Assembly: GCA_964483775.1 (NCBI GenBank)
Contig: CAZADA010000026.1
Span: forward strand, 1-27,817
DNA from: CAZADA01 sp964483775
GTDB lineage: Bacteria; Pseudomonadota; Alphaproteobacteria; Caulobacterales; Maricaulaceae
Direction of reading: 5' to 3'
Length of the DNA: 27,817 bases
Shown: positions 1 to 8,365 of the stretch, in pieces
Position numbering within the stretch: the first letter of the stretch is position 1
Layout of the letters: each line of letters starts with the position of its first letter
Notes under the pieces: model-generated
Databases searched by the model: none
Told to the model about the DNA's origin: nothing
Seen by the model: the letters and a program-made list of their open reading frames with translations, nothing else
Position numbers and translations under genes: made by a program

Positions 1-390
1 TCCGTGATCGCAAAGAAAGGAGCGATCATAACGGCGGACGTCGGCGTCGACATTCCCTTTGGATCGGCCGCGCGTGTAATCGAACCAGCCTGTACCCAGT
101 TGGTCGATCAAAAACGCCCAGTCGCCAGACAGGTCGAGAGCGGTGCGGTTGCCCACATTGACCACCGCAGGGACTTCGCGTTCGCGCGGCAGCGTGTAGG
201 GCCGGGCGTCATCCGAACTGGCGACGTGACCAGAACCCGTTGGCCCATCCGAAGCACCAACCAAACCGTCCTGACCAATGGCGCATGCCGTGAGGAACAG
301 GAACACACTGGCGGCGGCAAGCGTCGCCCGCGCTCGTGCGCGTTCTCGCCGCTTTCCTTGCAATCGCAGTCGTTCTCCGGTCGTCGTCAT
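1..390 (-). CDS. Glycoside hydrolase family 2 (beta-glucuronidase-like) lipoprotein, N-terminal part only
   Basis: An open minus-strand frame runs from ATG at 390 to the left edge without a stop, giving 130 residues. The N-terminus is rich in arginine, followed by a hydrophobic segment and the lipobox LTAC with Cys36, so export as a lipoprotein is likely. After a low-complexity linker, residues around 80-108 (including LDLSGDWAFLIDQLGTGWFD) resemble the start of the GH2 jelly-roll domain, especially beta-glucuronidase-like members with a DLSGEW..IVDP..GYYDY pattern. The start has GGAG eight bases upstream. The catalytic domain lies outside the window, so the activity (beta-glucuronidase, beta-galactosidase or other) cannot be read. 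Neighbouring sulfatase and glucuronate genes favour release of glucuronic acid from an oligosaccharide. It is transcribed divergently from the TonB receptor and has a copy of the shared operator 42 bases upstream. Confidence 0.72.
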   Translation of the reverse strand, partial: MTTTGERLRLQGKRRERARARATLAAASVFLFLTACAIGQDGLVGASDGPTGSGHVASSDDARPYTLPREREVPAVVNVGNRTALDLSGDWAFLIDQLGTGWFDYTRGRSKGNVDADVRRYDRSFLCDHG

Positions 391-431
391 CGTGGCTGCT
401 CCGACTTAGAGGTGGCCGATCGAAACCCATT

Positions 432-449
432 CTGTCTGACCAATTGCAC
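432..449 (-). promoter_or_regulatory. Putative uronate-regulator operator, copy A (GH2 side)
   Basis: On the minus strand this reads GTGC followed directly by AATTGGTCAGACAG. The 14-base core agrees with the other two copies in the window at 12 positions, and all three share an upstream GTGC. The centre GTCAGAC is itself palindromic, as expected for a GntR-family site. It lies about 42 bases upstream of the GH2 start, where it would overlap or abut the promoter. Assignment to the GntR regulator at 12641-13381 is inference. Confidence 0.55.
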
Positions 450-616
450 GGTGTCGCTCAAAACTCAAGGGGGGCGGCCATCCCGTAGTCTGAGCGGTTG
501 GTCGAGTTCCATCCCGAGGTCCCTCAAATGGCGGTTTGACGGCGTTCGAGCGTCTTGACCGACCACGCCGTCGCTCATCGTGTTATGCCGCTCGGGGGAA
601 GTTGATTTTGCCAGTA

Positions 617-635
617 GTGCAAATTGGTCAGCTAG
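617..635 (+). promoter_or_regulatory. Putative uronate-regulator operator, copy B (TonB-receptor side)
   Basis: It reads GTGC, one base, then AATTGGTCAGCTAG. The core ends six bases before a TTGACA -35 hexamer and about 76 bases before the receptor start, so a bound regulator would sit next to RNA polymerase. Its identity to copies A and C across AATTGGTCAG makes a chance match unlikely. Confidence 0.55.
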
Positions 636-710
636 TTTGGCTTGACAAATTTCGGTGGGGCACTTTTTGTAGAACGGGCCACGGGAACAAGTGGCGCAAG
701 GGAGGACTGA

Positions 711-3689
711 ATGTACGCAACTCATCGGGCGGGGGAGCGCCCCTTCAAGCGCATGTTGTTATCTGGCACAACAGGTCTCGCAATGACGCTCTTTGGCGCT
801 GCGAGTTTGGCGCAAGACGTGGACGAGGGCGTTGATCCCGATGACACAATCGTTGTTGAGGGCGTCAGGGGCAGTTTGCAACGCGCGGCCGACATCAAAC
901 GCGAAGCCGATTTCATCTTGGACGCTTTGACCGCGGAAGACTTTGGCGATTTGCCAGACTTCAGCCTGGGCGACGCCGTTGTGCGCCTGCCGGGCGTCAC
1001 GGGCGGGTTTGGGGTTGGGTCACCTGAGTCGCTGTCGATCCGTGGGTTTAGCTCTGAGTTTGGCCTGACAACGGTGAACGGCCGCTTGGTGACGTCAGAC
1101 CGGAGCGGTCGCAATGTGCGGACCAATTTGTTCCCATCCTCCCTGATTAGCCGCGCCGCAGTTTACAAGTCACCCTCGGCGGATTTGATCGAGGGGGGCA
1201 TGTCGGGCACGGTGGAGTTCGCGACCGTTGATCCACTTCACTCCATCAGAATCAACGATCAAAACACGGTCATTCGCACAACGGGGCGGCTGGGTCTGCG
1301 CGGCAGCGCTGAAAATCTTCGTGACGGCGACGAGTTTGACACCCGGTTCGACGCGTCGCTGCGCCAGTCCATCATTGAAGACAAACTGGCGATTGGTCTT
1401 GGTTACTCTTACGCCGCCTTCACGGACGGATCTGAGACGCTCGGGGCGCGGCGCCCGCAACTTGATGGCGCGCGCATTATCGATGGCTTTGCGCCAATCA
1501 CCACGCCATTGGGCCAGGTGATATTCGACGATGACGGTGACGGGAGCACGCCCGACCCGTTTGAAAACAATGACGCTTTGCTGGCGCCCAGCTTTATCAG
1601 CTATGAGATTGACGCCGATGATCGCGAACGGCACGGCGCGTCATTCCTGGCGACCTACGAGCCGACGCCAGAGCTTAAGCTGCACGTTGATGCGTTGCTG
1701 GGCTACGAGACGCTGGATCAAGAACGCGCGGCGCTCACGCAGCAGTTCCTCGGCGATGGCATTTCCGGCTCTGTCGACGAGACTGGCTATTTCGTCAATG
1801 TGTTGTTCGTCAATCCCCGGCTGCAGTATGAACCTCGCGAGCGCGAGGAGACGATCGAAACCCAAATGGTCGGCTTTAACGCCGAGTGGGGGCGCGGCCC
1901 CTGGACGCTCAGCGGCGACGTGTTCTTCTCCAAAGTGACGCTGGACCGAGACACGACCGAAGTGACCATTCGTCCGGGTGATGAACGCCCAGACGCGTTT
2001 TTCTCTTCCGGCCAGCGGTTTGGGGCGATCGGGGTGGAGTATCTCGACTTTGACCCGGCCAATCCCGCCGACTTGGCTATGCGCCAGGTCGACCTAGAGG
2101 CGCTTGATCGATCCGATGAGTCATTCTCCGTTCGATTTGACGCTGACCGTGAGGTCGATTTTGGGTTTGTGTCGTCGGTCGAGTTCGGCATGCGCTACCA
2201 GACACGCGAGAAGAGCGTCACCCTGGATGAAACGCGGTTCGCGGGAAGTTCGTTCCGGGATTTGTTCACCCAGGAGGATCTTGAGGCTCAGCGCATCGGT
2301 TTTGTCTCTGATGACGCCTATGATCGGTTCGACGACGCCTCGTATATCCCCACCGATTGGTACCACCTTTCGCCATTCGCCTTGCAGGACGCCTTTCTGA
2401 CAGGGTTGGAGACCGGCCTTGATGAGCGGATTTCCGAAGACGCGCTGGGCAGTTCTGAGATCTTCGAAGATACTCTGGCGGCGTACATTAAAGCCAATTT
2501 CGGCGGTGTCGCATTTGATCTGCCCTTTAGCGGCAATGTTGGCCTGCGCGCTGTGCAAACCGATCTGATCGTCAAAGGCACCGGTGGGACGTTCATTGTC
2601 ACGCAAAATGACGACGGCACGTTCAGTTTCGATCCCGAAAATGCGGATGACGAGCTCGTGCCGCTGCGTGAAGAAAACGACTATGTCGATTACTTGCCGA
2701 GCGTGAATGTTGCAGTGTCGCTCACGGATGATCTGGTCTTACGCGCCGCTGCGTCGAAAACGATTGCGCGACCACGGTTCGAGGCGTTGTTCTTGGACCG
2801 AACCATTAGCGTAGAAAACGAGCTCAATGACGAGGGTGACCCGACAGGTGTGGACACGCTCACAATCAATGGCGGGAACCCCCAAGTCGAACCATATGAA
2901 TCGAACAACTTCGATTTGTCCCTGGAGTGGTCGCCCAATCGCGACACACTGATTGCCGGTGCGGTCTTTCACAAAGATCTTGATAGCATCGTTACTGGTG
3001 GGCTTCAGGGATTGGGCGCCGTTGAAACTGAATTTGGTACGATACCGGTTCGGTTAAACACCTTTATCAACGATGAGCCGCCAAGCAGCAGTGTGACCGG
3101 GTTCGAGTTTCAAGCGCAAACGGTGTTTTCATTCTTGCCGGAACCATTTGATGGGCTCGGCGTTGCTGTCAACTATACCTATATCGACAGTGAAATCACC
3201 GAAGTCATAAACGATGAGAGTCTTTACACCATCTTCAACGAAGATGGAACAATCGCCGGTTATGTCGAGAATGAGCGTGACAATGAGGAGGGCGAGCTCG
3301 GCGGCGTGCGCCAGCCCTTGTCGCGCATCTCTGAAAACACCATCAACGCCATTGTGTACTACGAGTACGGGCCGTTTTCCGCGCGCACGGCGGTGCGTTG
3401 GCGTGATGACGGTTTCGAGAATCAACCGGCCTTCCTGAACAATCTTGCCGCCGAGGGGCGCACGATCGTCGATATCAACGCGGGCTACGAGATCAACGAC
3501 AACTTCAGAGTGATCTTCCAAGGTCGCAACATTACGGACGCTTACTCACGGTCCTATTTCTTTGAGCAAACCCCAATTGTTGACCCGGTTGCGACCGCGA
3601 CGTTTACTAATCTTGGTAACGATCGCCGATTGCAAGATTTAGATTTCTCCGGGCCGACTTACTATATTGGGCTGAATTACCGTTACTAG
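711..3689 (+). CDS. TonB-dependent outer-membrane receptor (Caulobacter/Xanthomonas type)
   Basis: This 992-residue protein should import an oligosaccharide across the outer membrane using TonB energy. An N-terminal signal peptide ends near SLAQD. A TonB-box-like segment (DDTIVVEGVRGSL, around residues 44-56) is followed by a plug domain with DLPDFSLGDAVVRLPGV and LSIRGFSSEFGLTTVNGR. The rest is a long barrel with alternating strands and TonB-receptor C-terminal features (RNITDAYSRSYF..., ending in YYIGLNYRY with a terminal aromatic). Length and plug sequence fit the large TonB-Xanth-Caul group often found in alphaproteobacterial carbohydrate loci, which work without SusD. The start has GGGAGGA five bases upstream. 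It is the first gene of an operon with two sulfatases, and a strong hairpin terminator follows its stop. The substrate is inferred from neighbours to be a sulfated, uronic-acid-containing saccharide. Confidence 0.93.
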   Translation: MYATHRAGERPFKRMLLSGTTGLAMTLFGAASLAQDVDEGVDPDDTIVVEGVRGSLQRAADIKREADFILDALTAEDFGDLPDFSLGDAVVRLPGVTGGFGVGSPESLSIRGFSSEFGLTTVNGRLVTSDRSGRNVRTNLFPSSLISRAAVYKSPSADLIEGGMSGTVEFATVDPLHSIRINDQNTVIRTTGRLGLRGSAENLRDGDEFDTRFDASLRQSIIEDKLAIGLGYSYAAFTDGSETLGARRPQLDGARIIDGFAPITTPLGQVIFDDDGDGSTPDPFENNDALLAPSFISYEIDADDRERHGASFLATYEPTPELKLHVDALLGYETLDQERAALTQQFLGDGISGSVDETGYFVNVLFVNPRLQYEPREREETIETQMVGFNAEWGRGPWTLSGDVFFSKVTLDRDTTEVTIRPGDERPDAFFSSGQRFGAIGVEYLDFDPANPADLAMRQVDLEALDRSDESFSVRFDADREVDFGFVSSVEFGMRYQTREKSVTLDETRFAGSSFRDLFTQEDLEAQRIGFVSDDAYDRFDDASYIPTDWYHLSPFALQDAFLTGLETGLDERISEDALGSSEIFEDTLAAYIKANFGGVAFDLPFSGNVGLRAVQTDLIVKGTGGTFIVTQNDDGTFSFDPENADDELVPLREENDYVDYLPSVNVAVSLTDDLVLRAAASKTIARPRFEALFLDRTISVENELNDEGDPTGVDTLTINGGNPQVEPYESNNFDLSLEWSPNRDTLIAGAVFHKDLDSIVTGGLQGLGAVETEFGTIPVRLNTFINDEPPSSSVTGFEFQAQTVFSFLPEPFDGLGVAVNYTYIDSEITEVINDESLYTIFNEDGTIAGYVENERDNEEGELGGVRQPLSRISENTINAIVYYEYGPFSARTAVRWRDDGFENQPAFLNNLAAEGRTIVDINAGYEINDNFRVIFQGRNITDAYSRSYFFEQTPIVDPVATATFTNLGNDRRLQDLDFSGPTYYIGLNYRY

Positions 3690-3703
3690 TGCATGTCAAT
3701 TTT

Positions 3704-3731
3704 GGCGGGCGCATCTGCGCCCGCCATTTTT
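3704..3731 (+). terminator. Rho-independent terminator or attenuator after the TonB receptor
   Basis: A perfect 10-base-pair stem, GGCGGGCGCA paired with TGCGCCCGCC, has a two-base apical gap (in practice a four-base loop) and is followed by ATTTTT. It lies 15 bases after the receptor stop and 24 bases before the first sulfatase start, so it could end most transcripts and lower sulfatase expression relative to the receptor. Confidence 0.85.
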
Positions 3732-3754
3732 GGACACGTAACAAGGGGTGGTCC

Positions 3755-5374
3755 ATGAAGTTCCCACTGATGGCGGTAGTTTTGTCGTTCCTAATCGTCG
3801 GCCTGCAGCCTGCAACGGCTCAAGAACGACCCAATATACTCTTGATTATGGTCGATGATCTTGACGATTCCATCGAGGGCTTTTCGTCACAACCGGTCGC
3901 GATCACACCGAATATCAACCGCCTGAGGGAGAAGGGCGTTTTTTTCACCAACGCTCACGCGAACAGTCCCGTTTGTGCGCCCTCGCGGAACAGCCTGTTC
4001 AGCGGCCTTTATCCCCACACGACGGGCGCCTACAATTTCGTGCGGTGGAATGACAATGATACGCTCGCCCAATCAACGGAGTTAGTTCAGCATTTTCGTT
4101 CCCAGGGTTATGTGACCATCGGGACCGGAAAGGTGCATCATGGCGGCGGTGGCCGCACGGGCAGCTGGTCAACAATCGATGGTGAGAGACAATTCCAAGC
4201 TCACCACGACCCAGGGCCGTGGCCGTGGGACGGTGATCCGGACACGGACCGCACCATTCATCCCGATATGGCTTACCTCTTCGATCACACTGACGGGCTG
4301 AACACGCAAGCTCGGCTGACGGGGTCAAGTAGTCGTTTTCTGTCGTTCGGGGCGCTGTCGAATGTGCCACGTTATCCAGCGAGCGAAGAGACGGGAGTTC
4401 CTGGATACACTGGCTGGCGGCGGCGGGGCGGATCACCATTCCGGTATGTCAGCGATACCGATCGGGATTTGATGCCTGACGAGCAAAAGGCCCAATATGT
4501 CGTTGAGGCCCTTGCGCGCGATTATGATCGACCGTTTTTCATTGCAGTTGGTTTTAACCGCCCTCACGAACCACTCTACGTTCCCGACGAATATTTAGAC
4601 CGCTATCCGCTCGAGGGCATTCAATTGCCGCCCATGCTCGCTAATGACTGGGATGATCTCGACATGATCCCCGAGACCTCACGCGGATACGCGTTCGACC
4701 GGTTTGAGATGTATTGGCGCGCCGGCGGGGAGGCGTTGCTACGCCAATTTATCCAGGCGTATCTGGCGAGCGTTTCCATCGTCGATGATCAAGTGGGCGC
4801 AATCCTTGATGCGCTGGAACAAAGCCCATACGCCGACAACACCATTGTGATGTTCGTCAGTGATCATGGATATCATCTCGGGGAGAAGGGCGCTGTCTAC
4901 AAGGCGACACTGTGGGACGAAGCGACTCGGGTACCCTTCATTATTGTGGCGCCGGGCGTCGCACAACAGGGCGGCGTGAGCAATCATCCCGTCACGTTGG
5001 TGGACATTTACCCAACACTGATCGAGCTCGCCGGCCTCAACCACGCCGAGTCCCCCGCACAATCGCTTGATGGGCACTCGGTGCGACCGTTTTTGGTCGA
5101 CCCAGACGATGGCGAGTGGGGCGGCCCGGCATACGCGCTCAGCACGATCTACGGCAGCGATAATCAAAGCAGCCAAGACTGGACCGACCACAATTTCTCG
5201 CTGCGCGGCGAACGCTGGCGTTACACGCGGTATTCAAATGGCGGCGAGGAATTGTATGACATGCAGGCCGACCCCCATGCGTGGCGTAACCTCGCCGGGA
5301 CTGATGAGTACAGTGATGTCCTAGCACAGTTTCGCGCTCAGCTGTTGAGCATTCTGGAGCGTGACGATGGATAA
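3755..5374 (+). CDS. Exported S1-family sulfatase, iduronate-2-sulfatase-like
   Basis: A 539-residue sulfatase of the alkaline phosphatase superfamily, expected to remove sulfate esters from a saccharide in the periplasm. The chosen ATG at 3755 has AAGGGG six bases upstream and gives a clean signal peptide (MKFPLMAVVLSFLIVGLQPATAQ). The frame is open upstream to 3689 but that extension crosses the terminator hairpin. The metal-binding DD pair is in NILLIMVDDLDD (residues 34-38). Cys74 in CAPSR is the residue converted to formylglycine. Further motifs are TGKVHH and SDHGYHLGEKG, the latter typical of iduronate-2-sulfatase and choline-sulfatase-like members. The protein overlaps the next sulfatase gene by eight bases. 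Exact positional specificity is not readable; 2-O-sulfated uronate is a reasonable guess given the glucuronate catabolic genes nearby. The formylglycine-generating enzyme is not in the window. Confidence 0.9.
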   Translation: MKFPLMAVVLSFLIVGLQPATAQERPNILLIMVDDLDDSIEGFSSQPVAITPNINRLREKGVFFTNAHANSPVCAPSRNSLFSGLYPHTTGAYNFVRWNDNDTLAQSTELVQHFRSQGYVTIGTGKVHHGGGGRTGSWSTIDGERQFQAHHDPGPWPWDGDPDTDRTIHPDMAYLFDHTDGLNTQARLTGSSSRFLSFGALSNVPRYPASEETGVPGYTGWRRRGGSPFRYVSDTDRDLMPDEQKAQYVVEALARDYDRPFFIAVGFNRPHEPLYVPDEYLDRYPLEGIQLPPMLANDWDDLDMIPETSRGYAFDRFEMYWRAGGEALLRQFIQAYLASVSIVDDQVGAILDALEQSPYADNTIVMFVSDHGYHLGEKGAVYKATLWDEATRVPFIIVAPGVAQQGGVSNHPVTLVDIYPTLIELAGLNHAESPAQSLDGHSVRPFLVDPDDGEWGGPAYALSTIYGSDNQSSQDWTDHNFSLRGERWRYTRYSNGGEELYDMQADPHAWRNLAGTDEYSDVLAQFRAQLLSILERDDG

Positions 5375-6812
5375 ACGTCCCGGCGTCGTCTCGGGCTTCG
5401 TCGCTCTGCTGCTCGTGAATGTGAGTTCGGTGTGGGCCCAGGATTTGGACGATGACGTCGGCCGCCCGAATGTCATCCTGTTGATGGCGGACGACTTGGG
5501 ATGGGGCGATGTGGGTTACAATGGCAACCCCGTCGTGATGACGCCCGCAATCGATCTCATGGCCGAAGAGGGGGTTGTTCTTGAACGATTTTACACGGCC
5601 TCGTCCATTTGCTCACCCACACGCGCGAGCGTCTTGACCGGCCGGCATCCCTACCGGATGGGGATTTGGGCGGCGCACACGGGGGGGATGCGTCGTGGTG
5701 AGATCACCTTGGCGGAGATTCTCAAGGACGAGGGATACCGCACCGGCTTTTTCGGGAAGTGGCATTTGGGCCATATCGAGGCCGAGCGCGCCCATCAGCG
5801 TGGCCCACGCGGGGTGTACTCCCCGCCTTGGTTGCACGGGTTTGATGAAACCTTCGCCACCGAGAGCGCAGTGCCCACCTGGAACCCGACCGTCACGCCC
5901 TTTGATATCTTTGGCAATGTGGCGGGCGATCCATGGAAAACGGACGGGCTTCCCTACCTCCACAATGGCGAGAAAGTGACGGAGAACTTGGACGGCGATA
6001 ACAGCCGGATCATCATGGATCGGGTCTTGCCGTTTGTGCGCGAAGCCGACGCGGCGGGTGAGCCATTTTTGGCCGTGGTGTGGTTCCACACCCCCCACGA
6101 ACCGGTTGTCGCCGGGCCCGAATACCTCGCCCAATATGCCTATCTCCCGAATGTCGATCAGCGCCATTTCTACGGCTCGATCACGGCTATGGACGACCAA
6201 ATCGCCCGCTTGCGCGATGAGTTGGACCGATTGGGCATTGCTGATGATACGATTATCTTTTTCACCAGCGACAACGGTCCCTCTGGCGGTGCGGTGAGGG
6301 ATGGGGTCGCCTCAGCCGGTCCCTTCCGCGGGCACAAGCACCAGCACTATGACGGCGGGGTGCGCACGCCCTCGCTCGTGGTGTGGCCCGGCGCTCTGTC
6401 GGCTCGCCGGACACAAGCCCTGACGAGCACGACAGACTATTTGCCAACGGTGCTGGATCTTGTGCAGATGGGTCTGCCCAATCGCGTCCAGGAGCGTCCG
6501 ATGGATGGGATGAGCTTCGCGCCGGCGTTGCGCGGCGAGGATACCAGCGCTCTTGAAGACCGATTTATCGTGTCAGGGTACAAGCGCCTGTACAAAGGTG
6601 AGGATGGCATTGCGCTGGTGAGTGGGCCATACAAGTTGCACCGTCACAAGACGACCGGCGCGTTGTCGCTCTATGATCTGAGCGCTGATCCAAGTGAGCG
6701 CACCGACATCTCAGCGGAGAACCCCGAAGTGTTGGCCCAGTTGACGGCGCAGCTTGCCGAGTGGGAGGCGTCGGCTGTGCGCAGCGCGATGGGCGCAGAC
6801 TATCAACACTAA
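5367..6812 (+). CDS. Exported S1-family sulfatase, arylsulfatase/GalNAc-6-sulfatase-like
   Basis: A second sulfatase of 481 residues with a signal peptide ending near SSVWAQ. The ATG at 5367 has GGAG seven bases upstream; a GTG at 5361 in the same frame would lie too close to that site. Motifs include RPNVILLMADDLGWGDVGYNG with the metal-binding Asp pair (residues 42-43), Cys82 in CSPTRASVLTG for formylglycine, FGKWHLG, HTPHEP and FTSDNGPSGG. These resemble arylsulfatase A/GalNAc-6-sulfatase-like S1 subfamilies rather than the iduronate-sulfatase type of its neighbour, so the two enzymes probably remove sulfate from different positions or sugars. Its start lies within the end of the first sulfatase gene, implying translational coupling. 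It is the last gene of the receptor operon and converges on uxuB across an 80-base gap with no obvious terminator. Confidence 0.9.
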   Translation: MDKRPGVVSGFVALLLVNVSSVWAQDLDDDVGRPNVILLMADDLGWGDVGYNGNPVVMTPAIDLMAEEGVVLERFYTASSICSPTRASVLTGRHPYRMGIWAAHTGGMRRGEITLAEILKDEGYRTGFFGKWHLGHIEAERAHQRGPRGVYSPPWLHGFDETFATESAVPTWNPTVTPFDIFGNVAGDPWKTDGLPYLHNGEKVTENLDGDNSRIIMDRVLPFVREADAAGEPFLAVVWFHTPHEPVVAGPEYLAQYAYLPNVDQRHFYGSITAMDDQIARLRDELDRLGIADDTIIFFTSDNGPSGGAVRDGVASAGPFRGHKHQHYDGGVRTPSLVVWPGALSARRTQALTSTTDYLPTVLDLVQMGLPNRVQERPMDGMSFAPALRGEDTSALEDRFIVSGYKRLYKGEDGIALVSGPYKLHRHKTTGALSLYDLSADPSERTDISAENPEVLAQLTAQLAEWEASAVRSAMGADYQH

Positions 6813-6892
6813 GGCTTGCCGCGCAGGCGACGTGCTCACGGTTGCGGCGCGTATTCAGCGTTGATCGAGCCGCGCTCGTTGATTGCGTGCAT

Positions 6893-8365
6893 TCAAGTCA
6901 ACGCCGCTGCTGCGGCGCGAGCGCCGTCCGCGTGAAGCTTGTCGAGTTGCGTGCGAACAGCTGATGTGAATGTGGGGTCGCCGGGGAGATCCTCGCCAAA
7001 CACGGCTTTGAGGCCGAGGAAACCATCCAGGAGCGCCTGGAGATTGCCCAAACACTGTTGGGCGATTGAACGGAAATCGTCACTCAGCGGATCGCGCACG
7101 TCGATGGGATCGCCCTGTTCGTCAATGCCCGCCGCGTACCGAATCCAGGCGGCCACCACCAGAGCAAGCCGATCAATGGGCTGGTCCGCCGCGAGTTGGT
7201 CCCGGATGGTGTTCAAAATGCGTTGTGGCAGCTTCTGGCTGCCATCCATCGCGATTTGCCATGTGCGGTGGCTCAGCGCGCTATTGGCGAAGCGATCCCG
7301 CAACAGATGTATGTAAACGGCGATTGGCATGTCGGGAAGCTCGGGGAGGGTCGGCGCGATGGCCTGTTCCATCAAGGCGCCGACGAAGCGTGAAAGCTCC
7401 GGCTGGGCCATAACCTCGTGCACATACGAACAGCCGGACAGATATCCCAAATAGGCCATGGCCGAGTGGGCGCCGTTGAGCAGACGCAGCTTAGCCGTTT
7501 CGTAGGGGGCCACATCGTCGACGACCAGCGCCCCCGCGCGTTCCCATGCGGGCCGCGGGCCGGCGAAGCGATCTTCAATGACCCATTGCATGAAGGGCTC
7601 GGTCTTGACGTGTCCCTCATCGCGCAGGCCAAGGCGCTGGGCGGCGTCGTCCAGGACTTGGGGCGTCGCGGCGGGTACAATACGGTCGACCATCGTTTGC
7701 GGAAACGCGGCCTCATCACTGATCCAGCGCGCCAAATCCGGGTCGACGATTTGTGCAAACTGAAGGACCGACGAACCAAGGCGGCGTCCGTTCTCGGGAA
7801 CGTTGTCGCAGGATATGGCCGTCAAACCGCCCGACCGGGCTGCGCGCCGTTGGCGCAGGACTTCGACGAGAAACCCGATAGCCGATCGAGGTCGGCGCGG
7901 ATTGATGAGGTCCTGGGCCACGTCGCCATCAGTGGTGATCAGCTCGCCGGAGGCGGGATCGAGGCCGTAGCCTTTCTCTGTGATGGTCAAGGTGACGGTC
8001 GTGAGCTTGGGTGATGTGAGCGCTGCGAACGCGGTCTCGGGCCGCTCGGGTACGGTTATGATGCGCGTCAGATTGCCAATCACGCGCAGTGTTTCGTTGG
8101 GGCCGTCACTCTCTGCGACGGTAAACAATCCCTGCTGGGGGTTGAGGGCCTCGGCCATGGTGGGGGAGCGCAGCGACAATCCAACCACGCCGGCCGGCCT
8201 GTCAGCGCGAGCATTGGCGATATCGGTATAGACGGCCTGATGCGCCCGGTGAAATGCGCCGACGCCGATGTGCGCGACGGTCTCGTCGAGGTTGGTCGGG
8301 TCGTAGGGCGGGCGGGCCACATCACCGGGTAGGGCGCTCAGGGTCGATGGGGACAATCGGCGCAT
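6893..8365 (-). CDS. uxuB: D-fructuronate reductase (mannitol dehydrogenase family)
   Basis: A 490-residue long-chain polyol dehydrogenase, expected to reduce D-fructuronate to D-mannonate with NADH in the cytoplasm. The nucleotide-binding motif HIGVGAFHRAH is at residues 32-42. SCDNVPENG follows, and the catalytic family motif KLRLLNGAH places Lys292, Asn297 and His300. The start ATG at 8365 overlaps the TAA of the large TRAP permease as TAATG, indicating translational coupling; the longer open frame to 8461 lies inside that permease. It is the last gene of the gntR-uxaC-TRAP-uxuB operon. The family also contains mannitol, tagaturonate and arabinitol dehydrogenases, but company with uxaC and mannonate dehydratase makes fructuronate the best substrate. 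Confidence 0.88.
   Translation of the reverse strand: MRRLSPSTLSALPGDVARPPYDPTNLDETVAHIGVGAFHRAHQAVYTDIANARADRPAGVVGLSLRSPTMAEALNPQQGLFTVAESDGPNETLRVIGNLTRIITVPERPETAFAALTSPKLTTVTLTITEKGYGLDPASGELITTDGDVAQDLINPRRPRSAIGFLVEVLRQRRAARSGGLTAISCDNVPENGRRLGSSVLQFAQIVDPDLARWISDEAAFPQTMVDRIVPAATPQVLDDAAQRLGLRDEGHVKTEPFMQWVIEDRFAGPRPAWERAGALVVDDVAPYETAKLRLLNGAHSAMAYLGYLSGCSYVHEVMAQPELSRFVGALMEQAIAPTLPELPDMPIAVYIHLLRDRFANSALSHRTWQIAMDGSQKLPQRILNTIRDQLAADQPIDRLALVVAAWIRYAAGIDEQGDPIDVRDPLSDDFRSIAQQCLGNLQALLDGFLGLKAVFGEDLPGDPTFTSAVRTQLDKLHADGARAAAAALT

Larger units (their letters stand above)
391..710. promoter_or_regulatory. Divergent intergenic control region between GH2 gene and TonB-receptor operon
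   Basis: This 320-base stretch has no convincing gene. It separates two divergently transcribed genes and carries two copies of the AATTGGTCAGNYAG element, one near each gene. A good -35 hexamer TTGACA lies at 642-647 on the plus strand; the -10 is weak (candidates within TTTTGTAGA at 665-673). The receptor start at 711 is preceded by a strong ribosome binding site, GGGAGGA, five bases away. Short open frames here on both strands lack ribosome binding sites and protein-like composition. Confidence 0.6.

Noticed and set aside
271..279. Fourth CTGACCAAT word
   Set aside because: It lies in GH2 codons for Ile-Gly-Gln just after the lipobox and matches only nine bases, so it was not counted as an operator, although a downstream auxiliary site is conceivable.
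4..558. 184-codon plus-strand frame at the left edge
   Set aside because: It is the antisense shadow of the GH2 N-terminus plus intergenic control DNA; the minus frame has the signal sequence, lipobox and family motif.
6813..6892. Bidirectional terminator between the second sulfatase and uxuB
   Set aside because: Only short imperfect pairings were found and no T-run on either strand.
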